This document shows, in pieces, positions 38,868 to 46,309 of a stretch of 64,000 nt of DNA. The stretch's first letter is position 1. The number at the start of each line of letters is the position of its first letter. Both the position numbers and the translations under genes were made by a program. This DNA is from Allomuricauda sp. (lineage in GTDB: Bacteria > Bacteroidota > Bacteroidia > Flavobacteriales > Flavobacteriaceae). Location of the stretch: the NCBI RefSeq assembly GCF_013911645.1, contig NZ_JACESV010000003.1, positions 1 through 64,000 of the forward strand, given 5' to 3'. Below the pieces are notes generated by a model that was not told the DNA's origin, ran no database searches, and was given only the letters and a program-made list of their open reading frames with translations.

Positions 38868-39339
38868 TGTTTTACTTGATACTAGTTTCTTTATTCGTCT
38901 ACTCAATGATGAAGACAAACTTCACCAAAACGCCCTTGGCTACTATAAATATTTTCTTGAAGAAGAAATCACATTAAAAGTTTCTACTGTAACAATAGCT
39001 GAATATTGTGTTTTAGGCAAATTAGATGATTTACCACTTGTAAATATTCAGATTTTACCATTAAACCTCGCAGAAGCCCAAAGAGCTGGAGAATTTGCCA
39101 AAATAATATTCGCAGAAAACAAAGTTAGCTTATCAAGTCTTCATCCAAGAGCTATTATACCAAATGACGCAAAACTATTTGCGCAAGCAGATGTAGATAA
39201 GACAACAACACATTTTGTTACATCAGACGTTCGCTCCAAAGGTACATTAGAACTCCTCAAAAAAGGATTGAATCCTAAGTTTGATATTATCAGTATAGAT
39301 ATTCCTTACACGGAAACCTTTGGTATTCTCGACTTATAA
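38857..39339 (+). CDS. PIN-domain protein (possible VapC-like RNase)
   Basis: 160 residues. The PIN fold is seen from VLLDTSFFIRLLN (first Asp at ~8), VSTVTIAEYCVLG (conserved Glu near 48), NDAKLFAQADVDKTTTHFVTSD (two Asp near 108 and 127). These acidic residues bind metal ions in PIN RNases. It overlaps the preceding gene, so the two are translated together. It is followed by GCACAAC-AAAAGTAAC-TGTTGC, the same end motif as the two cassette arrays. Confidence 0.75.
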   Translation: MKHSVLLDTSFFIRLLNDEDKLHQNALGYYKYFLEEEITLKVSTVTIAEYCVLGKLDDLPLVNIQILPLNLAEAQRAGEFAKIIFAENKVSLSSLHPRAIIPNDAKLFAQADVDKTTTHFVTSDVRSKGTLELLKKGLNPKFDIISIDIPYTETFGILDL

Positions 39340-39345
39340 AAAGTC

Positions 39346-39374
39346 GCACAACAAAAGTAACTGTTGCACAAGCC
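39346..39374. other. Array-end motif, copy 1
   Basis: GCACAACAAAAGTAACTGTT, then GCACAAGCC, matches the motifs at 44671 and 47969. Consensus is an inverted CAAC/GTTG around AAAAGTAAC, then CACAAGCC. It directly follows the PIN gene and suggests that the PIN pair was once the last cassette of an array. Confidence 0.55.
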
Positions 39375-39377
39375 ATT

Positions 39378-39448
39378 AAAGAGCGAACGAAGCAAAGCGA
39401 AGTGCTGCAAGCGTCCCAAAACTTACCAAACTAATTTACTGAGCGAGG
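39378..39448. repeat. 69-71-bp repeat downstream of the XRE regulator, copy 2
   Basis: This matches 25336-25404, containing GCGAACGAAGCAAAGCGAAG and TACTGAGCGAGG. It defines the left edge of HEPN module 2. Confidence 0.7.
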
Positions 39449-39458
39449 CAGAATAACT

Positions 39459-39857
39459 CTATTTTATAAGCTTTTCCAAATAAGAAACCTTGTCCTTTTC
39501 TGATTGTAATAAACGCTCATAAAGTTTCTTGTTTTCTTCGTAGGCTTCTATAAGTTTATCCAATGGATTAAATGTGCAGTTGTAATTTAATGAAGATGAA
39601 TTATCATTATACGTATTGCCAATAATTGTGAAAACAACCTCCTCAGAAAAATTTTCAATCCCTTCCTTGGTCACGCCCAAGGCCTTGGCTATCTCTTCCA
39701 GTTTCACATCATCCACCTTTTCGCTGTTCTCAATATTGGAAACGGCCTGTTGGCTGATGCCCAGTTCTTCGGCAAGGGTTTCCTGTTTCATCCCACGAAG
39801 TTCCCTGATCCTACTGATCTTTCTGCCTATATGGTTGTTTTTGGTCTTTGTCTGCAT
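39459..39857 (-). CDS. XRE-family helix-turn-helix regulator with C-terminal coiled coil
   Basis: 132 residues. The helix-turn-helix is KISRIRELRGMKQETLAEELGISQQAVSNIENSEKVDD (only described here), residues ~12-50. The C-terminus (NPLDKLIEAYEENKKLYERLLQSEKDKVSYLEKLIK) is a likely coiled coil for dimerisation. It is divergent from the HEPN-like gene across 144 bases, as in module 1, but is not a close relative of that regulator. So regulator type has been exchanged while the layout is kept. Confidence 0.88.
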   Translation of the reverse strand: MQTKTKNNHIGRKISRIRELRGMKQETLAEELGISQQAVSNIENSEKVDDVKLEEIAKALGVTKEGIENFSEEVVFTIIGNTYNDNSSSLNYNCTFNPLDKLIEAYEENKKLYERLLQSEKDKVSYLEKLIK

Positions 39858-40001
39858 ATCTCAAATATAGGGTGTTTCGTACAATAATCCGATTGTAAAA
39901 TACAAAACAGTTTCAATAAAATACAAGTGCCCATGGTAGGGTACTTGGGAACATGGCCTTAATATGGTCAGCGATTCTCGAACCCTTTAAACAACAATCT
40001 T

Positions 40002-41213
40002 ATGAAATATGACACAAACATACCAGAAAACTTTGAAAAAGCCGAAGAGCTGTCCGAATTGCTCGACAGCATCCTGAACATCATAACCATTGACAGTGCC
40101 TTTTTGTCCAAAAAACAGAAGGAGGGCAATACCGAATATTATTTCCTTACCCTTTTTGTGGATGTCAATAATGATCCTCTCCCTAATGAGATACGTACCC
40201 TAGTAACCAAAAAAGGAAAGAAGCATCCCGATTTCAGGATAAGGGTCTATACGGAAAGCCAATCCGAAGTAGGCCTTGAAAGGGGTTCGCTCTATTTCTT
40301 GGAACATTGCTGTCTGGGAGAGACTGTTTTTGCTCGCTTACAAGGAGGAAACATTATGGATTACCCCACAATGGCATACGAGACCCTTATCAAAAGGGCC
40401 ATTCGATATCTTAAATCCGAATCGGCAAAAGTAAATGCCTTTGCCAATACTGCCGACATCCTGATAAAGGAAGGGGATTATGCCATTGCCACCTTCAACA
40501 TGCACCAGGCCTTTGAGCTTTCGTTCCGTTTCATTGAACAGATGTGCATAGGAAGGAGCATGGTAACACACAGTATCATTAGCCATATAAATTACTGCAA
40601 ACATTTCTTTCCCACCCTACAGCCCTTTTTGGAACCTTCTGAATCGAACAGCAATGAACTGTTGTTGCTTTTGGAACACGCCTATAGTGTTGCCCGCTAT
40701 GGCAATGAGTTTGAGATTACAAAAAACCAGTCCAAAAAAATCCAGACACAGATGAAAGATTTCATCCAAGAAGTCGAATCCATTTTCCATAGGCACCTTG
40801 ATCAGTGTAAAGACCGGATAGAGGGAATCGGAAAGGATTTTGAGAAAGCATTCCCGAAAGTGACCGAGAACGAAGGGAAGAATAATGAGGAATCAGTGGT
40901 TGATCAACTGAAGGAACTGGAAAAAATGTATTTCCATGCCTTGAAGCCCTATATCCCTGAAAAGGGATTGTACAGCACGGAACTCATTACCGAGGGATAC
41001 TGTGAAACCTCCTATATGATCTCCGACCTGATCAAGGTCTGTATCACAGCTTTGGAAAACGAAAATTTCTCGACACGTTCCGTTCCCCAACCCCACAGCA
41101 ATATTAGTGGGGTTCTCGGATATATACTGGATCTGATACCCCATGATGAAATGGAATTCTTGGACAAGGTCAGAAAACTGCTATCGGAACAACAGACAAC
41201 CACAATCCAATAA
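40002..41213 (+). CDS. HEPN-like protein, module 2
   Basis: 403 residues, same layout as the protein at 25783. HEPN-type block: IATFNMHQAFELSFRFIEQ near 163-180 and LLLLEHAYSVARYGNEFEIT with Arg232, exactly as in module 1, but Glu238 in place of His238. The N-terminal part (YYFLTLFVDVNNDPLPNEI) may be a decayed nucleotidyltransferase. Residues ~335-395 (MISDLIKVCITALENENF ... ILDLIPHDEMEFLDKVRKLL) are the shared C-terminal unit. The N-terminal halves of the two paralogues are strongly diverged. It is followed 10 bases later by a small paralogue gene. Confidence 0.7.
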   Translation: MKYDTNIPENFEKAEELSELLDSILNIITIDSAFLSKKQKEGNTEYYFLTLFVDVNNDPLPNEIRTLVTKKGKKHPDFRIRVYTESQSEVGLERGSLYFLEHCCLGETVFARLQGGNIMDYPTMAYETLIKRAIRYLKSESAKVNAFANTADILIKEGDYAIATFNMHQAFELSFRFIEQMCIGRSMVTHSIISHINYCKHFFPTLQPFLEPSESNSNELLLLLEHAYSVARYGNEFEITKNQSKKIQTQMKDFIQEVESIFHRHLDQCKDRIEGIGKDFEKAFPKVTENEGKNNEESVVDQLKELEKMYFHALKPYIPEKGLYSTELITEGYCETSYMISDLIKVCITALENENFSTRSVPQPHSNISGVLGYILDLIPHDEMEFLDKVRKLLSEQQTTTIQ

Positions 41214-41223
41214 ATCCATTCAC

Positions 41224-41574
41224 ATGAAATCAAAGAAGCAAAGGTTAAAGACCTTGGAAGAGATCCAACAGCTCAGGAATAATCTTTCTGGACTGTTGGG
41301 AAACAATAAGTCCATCGACCCCAAGGGAAACTATGTATCCTTCGAGGTCAGGGACAACAACCATCTTTTGACACAGATCATCAGTCTTTTGGAGGTTTGC
41401 GTGTTTGCCCTTGATGGGGAGGGAATGATGTTGTTTCCTGCCAACCAAAATGCATCAAAAGAAGATAGTGTTATCCAAGTATTGGAACTGGTATTAAGCA
41501 TCCTTCCGGATAGCCAATTGTACTTCATGGACAAATTGGACGAAAAGCTATCTAAACTTGAAAACAAAAAATGA
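41224..41574 (+). CDS. Small paralogue of the HEPN C-terminal domain (module 2)
   Basis: 116 residues from the ATG at 41224; a longer frame from 41143 overlaps the HEPN gene and is rejected because the module 1 counterpart starts here. Shared unit: LLTQIISLLEVCVFALDGEG, then VIQVLELVLSILPDSQLYFMDKLDEKL. It matches the gene at 27358 closely. The paralogue at 26984 has no counterpart in this module. Confidence 0.75.
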   Translation: MKSKKQRLKTLEEIQQLRNNLSGLLGNNKSIDPKGNYVSFEVRDNNHLLTQIISLLEVCVFALDGEGMMLFPANQNASKEDSVIQVLELVLSILPDSQLYFMDKLDEKLSKLENKK

Positions 41575-41578
41575 ATCC

Positions 41579-41926
41579 ATGAACCCAAACGAAGAAAAGC
41601 TAATAAAGGATTTGAGACTTCACTCAAATGACCATTCCCCTACCTTGGTTCCCCATCCATGGTTCAAGGACAAGTTCCAACCCACATTTTTCTATGTTGA
41701 TGGACATGCCGATCTATTGTTGACTGTTCGTGCATTGCTATACCTTTCCATGAGGGCAATAAATCCCGATCTTGGTTCGGACGATGTAATGGACAGGAAC
41801 GAAGAGGAATTTATCCATCAGGCGATGACCATTGCCAATCGTTTAATGCCAGTCGGAGAAGAGGCCCTTATGGACCATTTGAACCTATTTTACAGGGAAG
41901 AAAAGAAAGCCAAAAAAGAGGAATGA
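41579..41926 (+). CDS. Small paralogue of the HEPN C-terminal domain, highly conserved (module 2)
   Basis: 115 residues (MNPNEEKLIKDLRLHSNDHS...), starting 4 bases after the preceding stop. It is nearly identical to the gene at 27736 over its full length, with about 15 substitutions by eye. Core: LLLTVRALLYLSMRAINPD, then FIHQAMTIANRLMPVGEEAL. The HEPN partners have diverged far more, so this small protein may hold the conserved function of the module. Confidence 0.75.
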   Translation: MNPNEEKLIKDLRLHSNDHSPTLVPHPWFKDKFQPTFFYVDGHADLLLTVRALLYLSMRAINPDLGSDDVMDRNEEEFIHQAMTIANRLMPVGEEALMDHLNLFYREEKKAKKEE

Positions 41927-41976
41927 TTTAGAAATGACAAAAGCATTTTCGCCCTAAATAAGCAACTGATTTTTGA

Positions 41977-42165
41977 TTTTTACGCTAAAAAATCCTTGAT
42001 TTTATTGGGCTGAACGCATTTTTACGCTAAAAACAGCATCAATCCATAAATTTCAGATGGTCAAAAGTAAGGGGCAAATCAACACTTAATTCAAACAACG
42101 AACAATCATTTTTTCATCAAAAATTCATTGATTTTACTGGGCTGAGAGCATTTTTTCACCAAAAA
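41977..42165. repeat. Two 57-bp repeat units after HEPN module 2
   Basis: Units at 41977-42033 (ACGCT on both sides) and 42109-42165 (CATC/CACC) correspond to units 1 and 2 of the first leader, including their border bases. The segment between them also matches (CATAAATTTCAG-x-TGGTCAAAAG). Confidence 0.75.
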
Positions 42166-42195
42166 TGATGTAATTACCAATAATCAATATTCTCA

Positions 42196-42529
42196 AAAAA
42201 CACCGTAAAATTGGGCTTTTCCGAAGGAAAACGAATCAATAGCACCGCGTTAGCGTGCTATCCTCTTGCTTTACATTTTTCTTTTGCTGCGCAAAACAAA
42301 AAAGAAAGCAATCCAACTTTGGAATTTAAATAAATCATCCATTCGATGAAACTATTGAACCTTTTACGGAATTCCACATTTTCCAAGTTATTGAAAATTC
42401 TTACATTTAACACAATCCCCTCAAATTTACAGATAGCCTAGTTAAAACTATGCTTTATTTTAAATTTAAAAACTTGGGCATAGCCAACCATTTTGGTAGT
42501 ATATGCCATTAAGTTCAACATATAAATAA
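42196..42529. promoter_or_regulatory. Full leader of cassette array A: hairpins, promoter-like stretch and palindrome
   Basis: In order: a TTTTCC/GGAAAA hairpin; the GTTA-loop hairpin at 42239-42261 (arms ATAGCA+CGC and GCG+TGCTAT, one bulged C); a long AT-rich hairpin starting TGCTTTACATTTTTC and closing at GAAAGCA (~42307); TTTACGGAATTCCA and TTGAAAATTCTTACATTTA near 42365-42412, whose TACATTTA resembles a Bacteroidota -7 box; and the palindrome GGGCATA ... TATGCC near 42477-42507. It ends at the GTT of the first cassette (42530). The same order is present at 45092-45363. A leader that drives cassette expression and holds the insertion site is my inference. Confidence 0.6.
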
Positions 42530-42556
42530 GTTAGCAGCAAGTCGGACATCAACTAG

Positions 42557-43387
42557 ATGAAAAAAGAAAGAAAAGAAATAATTGAATCAAAGTTTAATCA
42601 GAAAAAGATTAATCACATTTTCCATTATTTAGACAATTTTGAAATTCTTATTAAAATTTTAAAAACTGGATTTGCACCTTCTTATTGTAAAGAAATAATT
42701 AATGAAACGGATTATTACATTCCAATGGTAAGTTTTTGCAATATACCACTTCGCGATGTTGACTTATATATGAGATACGGTAAATATGGAATCGGATTAA
42801 GCCTTGATTGGGCTTTAGAAAATTCAATTTCACCTGTAATTTACACCCACGAAAAAACACCTTTTAAAAATTTACACTCAAAAATTAATCAAATTCAGCT
42901 ATTCAATCTGTCAAAGAAGATGTTCAAAAATGTCTTGGATGCTAAACTAAATAATCAAGAAGATGAAACCGATTATACAAAATATGATGAATTAATAAAA
43001 AACATAAATAAGGTAACTGTACCAACAATTCAGTTTTTTAAAAATTGGAAAACAAAATATAAAGGTCAGGAAATAGTTACCTATCAGGAAAGAGAATGGC
43101 GATATGTTCCGACTTTAGAAAATGAAAAAAGATTAATCACTAAAGAAGATACCGAATTTGAGCAATTAGAAAAAAAGGTCTTTAGAAAAAAACCTCACTT
43201 GCCAAATCACATTTTAGATATTTCAAAAATTGAATATTTAAGATACGTAATAATCCAGAATGAAAAACAGGCGAAAAGAGTACTGAACACATTAAAATCA
43301 AAATTCGGAGAAGAAAATGTCATTAACTCTATTCTATCTGGAAAATTGATGATAATCAAAGATGACCTAATATTTAACGACTTTTAA
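42557..43387 (+). CDS. AbiGi-like abortive-infection protein (cassette A1)
   Basis: 276 residues. HIFHYLDNFEILIKILKTGF, then PMVSFCNIPLRDVDLYMRYGKYGIGLSLDW and EREWRYVP fit the AbiGi family (antitoxin component of the AbiG abortive phage-resistance systems) in order and spacing. No AbiGii-type toxin lies next to it. The gene is flanked by GTTAGCAGCA at 42530-42539 and TGCTGCCAAC at 43397-43406, complementary at 9 of 10 positions, the cassette ends. Base content is AT-richer than the conjugation genes, in line with separate acquisition. Confidence 0.75.
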   Translation: MKKERKEIIESKFNQKKINHIFHYLDNFEILIKILKTGFAPSYCKEIINETDYYIPMVSFCNIPLRDVDLYMRYGKYGIGLSLDWALENSISPVIYTHEKTPFKNLHSKINQIQLFNLSKKMFKNVLDAKLNNQEDETDYTKYDELIKNINKVTVPTIQFFKNWKTKYKGQEIVTYQEREWRYVPTLENEKRLITKEDTEFEQLEKKVFRKKPHLPNHILDISKIEYLRYVIIQNEKQAKRVLNTLKSKFGEENVINSILSGKLMIIKDDLIFNDF

Positions 43388-43396
43388 AATAAAACC

Positions 43397-43535
43397 TGCT
43401 GCCAACATGGCTCCTATAAGTAATTGCTTGTTCTCGCCTACTTCTGAAGATCCCCGCGGATTTTCAGTTTGGTGTGTACTTGTAAAGTTAATCGCTAACC
43501 CACGCAACTACTAATAGCCGAGATCGTAGGCACAA
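43397..43535. other. attC-like imperfect palindrome between cassettes A1 and A2
   Basis: Outer parts GGCTCCTATAAGTAATTGC (43409 on) and GCAACTACTAATAGCC (~43504-43519) are largely complementary, and an inner hairpin GAAGATCC/GGATTTTC lies near 43446-43466. The right end reads CGTAGGCAC, one T short of the CGTTAGGCAC form of integron sites. So this site may be damaged on its right side. Confidence 0.55.
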
Positions 43536-43542
43536 TAAAAAA

Positions 43543-44661
43543 ATGAAAGCAAAGCAACAATTACGAAAGCCTGAAAATTGGCCAGATTTTGAAAATCTCT
43601 GTAAAAAGTTGTGGGGAGAAATATGGAAATGCCCTGAGATTAAAAAAAATGGAAGAAGCGGACAGGCTCAACAGGGAATCGATGTTTATGGAATACCATT
43701 TGGCGAAACAGAATATTATGGTATACAGTGTAAGGGAAAGGACGATTATTCAAAATCAACTTTGACAAAAAAGGAAATCGATAAAGAAATTGACCTAGCT
43801 CTAAATTTTCAGCCTGCATTAAAAAAAATGTATTTTGCTACTACAGCCAATAAGGACGCGAAAATTGAAACCTACATTCGCAAAAAAAATGTAGAACACT
43901 TAAAAAAAGAGCTTTTTGAAGTTCATTTATACTCTTGGGAAGATATAGCAGACCTGATTGATGAAAATAAACTGACTCATGATTATTATGTTCGGAGCCT
44001 TAACTTTAAAACTGAACATGAAGTACTTTTTACTTTTGAGAATAATGAGTCTGAATTCACAATAGAAGTTCCGTTTAGAAAGAAAATCACTCACTACAAG
44101 CAGAAAATAATCCCAGCACAAGATGGATTTGTTGGACATTCAAATATGCTGTTTAGCCAGCTAGGGGCTCTGAACATAAAACCTATATCTATGTTCAGTT
44201 TTAATCATAGCTATGCCAGATTCTATTTGAGACTTCACAACTGTGGTTCTGAGCCACTTCACGAGTTTAAAATATTCTTAGATTTTGACGGAGACTTCAA
44301 GTCAATTGACACTTGTACAAAAGGCTCTCACCTTATTCCCAATCCGAATCTTAAGTATGACACCTTCATTTGGGACGAAGACAAACAAGGTAAAATTGTC
44401 CCTTTAAAAAATATATTAGTTCAGGATGACTCTGTTGGCTTTGACACTATCTGTTTGAAACCTTTTGTAAAGGAAACAGAGGTCAAAATCCATTGGAAAC
44501 TTGTTTCATTAAACTATAAAACTGAAGGAGGTCTTCTATTGAAAATACGACCGATATATAAACTAAAAGAAGAAACAATCCTAGTCGAAGACCCATTAAT
44601 GGTTAGAGATGAGGAAGAAGTTGAAGATTACGTAACAGATGGCAATGAAGACGTAAAATAA
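43543..44661 (+). CDS. PD-(D/E)XK restriction-endonuclease-like protein (cassette A2)
   Basis: 372 residues. Residues ~15-150 form an Mrr-like nuclease domain: WPDFENLCKKLWGEIW, then QQGIDVYGIPFG (catalytic-type Asp) and YYGIQCKGKDD (the Q-x-K strand), with YLWSWEDI-type helix LYSWEDIADLID. The C-terminal ~200 residues are beta-rich (VPFRKKITHYKQKIIPAQ; YARFYLRLHNCGSEPLHEFKIF) and may sense a ligand or partner. Nucleases of this build occur as effectors in several anti-phage systems. Its own 5' cassette end is not clear; its 3' end is the array-end motif at 44671. Confidence 0.75.
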   Translation: MKAKQQLRKPENWPDFENLCKKLWGEIWKCPEIKKNGRSGQAQQGIDVYGIPFGETEYYGIQCKGKDDYSKSTLTKKEIDKEIDLALNFQPALKKMYFATTANKDAKIETYIRKKNVEHLKKELFEVHLYSWEDIADLIDENKLTHDYYVRSLNFKTEHEVLFTFENNESEFTIEVPFRKKITHYKQKIIPAQDGFVGHSNMLFSQLGALNIKPISMFSFNHSYARFYLRLHNCGSEPLHEFKIFLDFDGDFKSIDTCTKGSHLIPNPNLKYDTFIWDEDKQGKIVPLKNILVQDDSVGFDTICLKPFVKETEVKIHWKLVSLNYKTEGGLLLKIRPIYKLKEETILVEDPLMVRDEEEVEDYVTDGNEDVK

Positions 44662-44670
44662 AAATACTCT

Positions 44671-44757
44671 GCAACAAAAGTAACCGTTGCACAAGCCCCT
44701 GATCGGTACAAAAACGGATTAATTTAAGCCCTTTTACGAAGGGGCTTTTTTTGTCCT
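44671..44757. terminator. Array-end motif copy 2 followed by a terminator
   Basis: GCAACAAAAGTAACCGTTGC then ACAAGCCCCT (44671-44700) is the array-end motif. At 44727-44757 AAGCCCTTTTACGAAGGGGC forms a hairpin followed by TTTTTTT, a good terminator for array A. Confidence 0.7.
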
Positions 44758-44939
44758 TTCAGAATTGGAAAGCCAAATTCCGATGCTTTGCGAAAGCCCC
44801 GAATAGTAATTTGACGGTACTTTTCACCAATGCCGCCAAAGCAAGTGTCCCTTGTAGATACCTTATCTTTAGGACAGGTTTTCAACAAAACTATATAATT
44901 ATCAAGCCGCTCTCTTAGATAGATCAATGTGTCTTTCAT
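44724..44939 (-). CDS. Doubtful small protein between the arrays
   Basis: 71 residues (MKDTLIYLRERLDNYIVLLK, then CPKDKVSTRDTCFGGIGEKY). The first two thirds look protein-like, but the C-terminus runs through the terminator of array A (KKPLRKRA), so the real gene, if any, may have been cut there. No family recognised. Confidence 0.35.
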   Translation of the reverse strand: MKDTLIYLRERLDNYIVLLKTCPKDKVSTRDTCFGGIGEKYRQITIRGFRKASEFGFPILKGQKKPLRKRA

Positions 44940-44956
44940 TTACCTGGCCCATCCAT

Positions 44957-45363
44957 TATTTCGTGAAAAATTTATTGATTTTATTGGGCTGGCGGTATTT
45001 TTCCGTGAAAAATTTCAATTATTACCCCGAAAATCACTTTCAAAACCATATAATTACTTAAAAATGAACGTTTTGAAAAAATTGCATACCTGTAACATGG
45101 CTTTAGCCTGTTACCCTCTTGCTTTACATTTTTCCTTTGCGAAGCAAAACAAAAAGGAAAGCATTCCTACAACTAGAATTAAATTATTTAACCTCTTTAC
45201 GGAATTCCAAATTTTCCAGTTTATTGAAAATTCTTACATTTAGAATCTATTCCCCAAAGATTTATTGAATTTTAAGAAAATTATGCTTTGTATTCAGTTG
45301 CAAAACTTGGGCATAGCCAACCAAATTGGCGGTATATGCCCAACAAAGTTTAGCATATAATCA
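44957..45363. promoter_or_regulatory. Full leader of cassette array B with one 57-bp repeat unit
   Basis: A repeat unit at 44957-45012 (CGTG/CCGTG borders) is followed by the GTTA-type hairpin at 45092-45114 (arms GTAACA+GGC and GCC+TGTTAC, loop TTTA, bulged T), the CTTGCTTTACATTTTTCC hairpin, TTTACGGAATTCCA and TTGAAAATTCTTACATTTA near 45193-45242, and the palindrome GGGCATA/TATGCCC with CCAA/TTGG inside (45311-45343). It ends at GTTGTGAG (45364). No HEPN module precedes this copy. Confidence 0.6.
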
Positions 45364-45402
45364 AGTTGTGAGTAATTATGAAAAACGACTTCACTTTATA
45401 GA

Positions 45403-46146
45403 ATGAACGAAATACCAAGAAACATTCAAGAAATCTTAAATCAGTCAATTAACAAACTTGACAGACCTTTAAATGAAGTCATTTCAGAATTAAAGAAGGA
45501 AAGAGATAAGGAATATTCGGATTTTGAATATTGGTTTGGATTGGAAACTTCTAATCCCGAGCGTTACAACGAAATTGACGAAATAGCCAACCAAACAGGT
45601 CATTCTCTACAAATCCAAATGCGTGAGCATATTGAATCAGCATTATATGTAGAAGACGAACTTCTCGCATTGTTAGAAATGAAAATAATTTATGCGTTCA
45701 AACATCTGGAAATTAATATTAAAAAACTGATATTTCATTTTTTTAACGAATTGCCAAATCCAAAACCAAAATGGCACGAAATGATTGATTTTTTAAAAAA
45801 GAAAAATATTTCTGTCAAAGAACTTAATGGTTACACAGAAGCGAATCAATTAAGATTAGTCAATAATTCCCTTAAGCATTCTCATCAAAGTGTTGACAAA
45901 AGCTTAATTGAAATTGAAGAGTTTAAAAATGGTTCAATTCAAAATTTTGAATCTTTAGAAAGCTTTTACGAAAGAGTAGTTGATAGTCCTTCTCAGTTTT
46001 TCTGTGATTTAATAGAAAAAGTCGAGAAAGAGGTTAACGATTTCAACGAATTGAAAATAAAGAAAATAGCTGAAAAGGCAACAAATCGAATGAATAAAGA
46101 AACTGCCGAAAAACTAATAAATGAAATAAAACAAAAATATAAATAA
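45403..46146 (+). CDS. Hypothetical helical protein (cassette B1)
   Basis: 247 residues, highly charged and helical. EMKIIYAFKHLEINIKKLIFHFF followed by LRLVNNSLKHSH (near 150) has the look of a HEPN-like R...N-x-x-K-H segment, but this is a guess from pattern alone. The C-terminus is a lysine-rich helix. The gene lies between GTTGTGAGTAATT (45364-45376) and AACTACTCACAAC (46145-46157), complementary at 12 of 13 positions, so it is a complete cassette. Confidence 0.65.
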   Translation: MNEIPRNIQEILNQSINKLDRPLNEVISELKKERDKEYSDFEYWFGLETSNPERYNEIDEIANQTGHSLQIQMREHIESALYVEDELLALLEMKIIYAFKHLEINIKKLIFHFFNELPNPKPKWHEMIDFLKKKNISVKELNGYTEANQLRLVNNSLKHSHQSVDKSLIEIEEFKNGSIQNFESLESFYERVVDSPSQFFCDLIEKVEKEVNDFNELKIKKIAEKATNRMNKETAEKLINEIKQKYK

Positions 46147-46287
46147 CTACTCACAACAAAGCTGGCTATAGTTCATTGCTTCTGACTTTCCTCGCGGAAA
46201 GTCCTCGCAAATTTGCTATCTTCGGTTTACGGCGGAAAATCCTCGCGGATTTTCACGCAACGAAACCATAGCCAAACACGTTATAGC
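46147..46287. other. attC-like imperfect palindrome between cassettes B1 and B2
   Basis: GGCTATAGTTCATTGC (46164 on) pairs with GCAACGAAACCATAGCC (~46257-46273) with a few mismatches. Inner CCTCGCGGAAAGTCC and GGAAAATCCTCGCGGATTTT make further hairpins. The site runs from CTCACAAC to ACGTTATAG. Confidence 0.65.
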
Positions 46288-46309
46288 CAATGCTAAGACG
46301 ACACAAACA

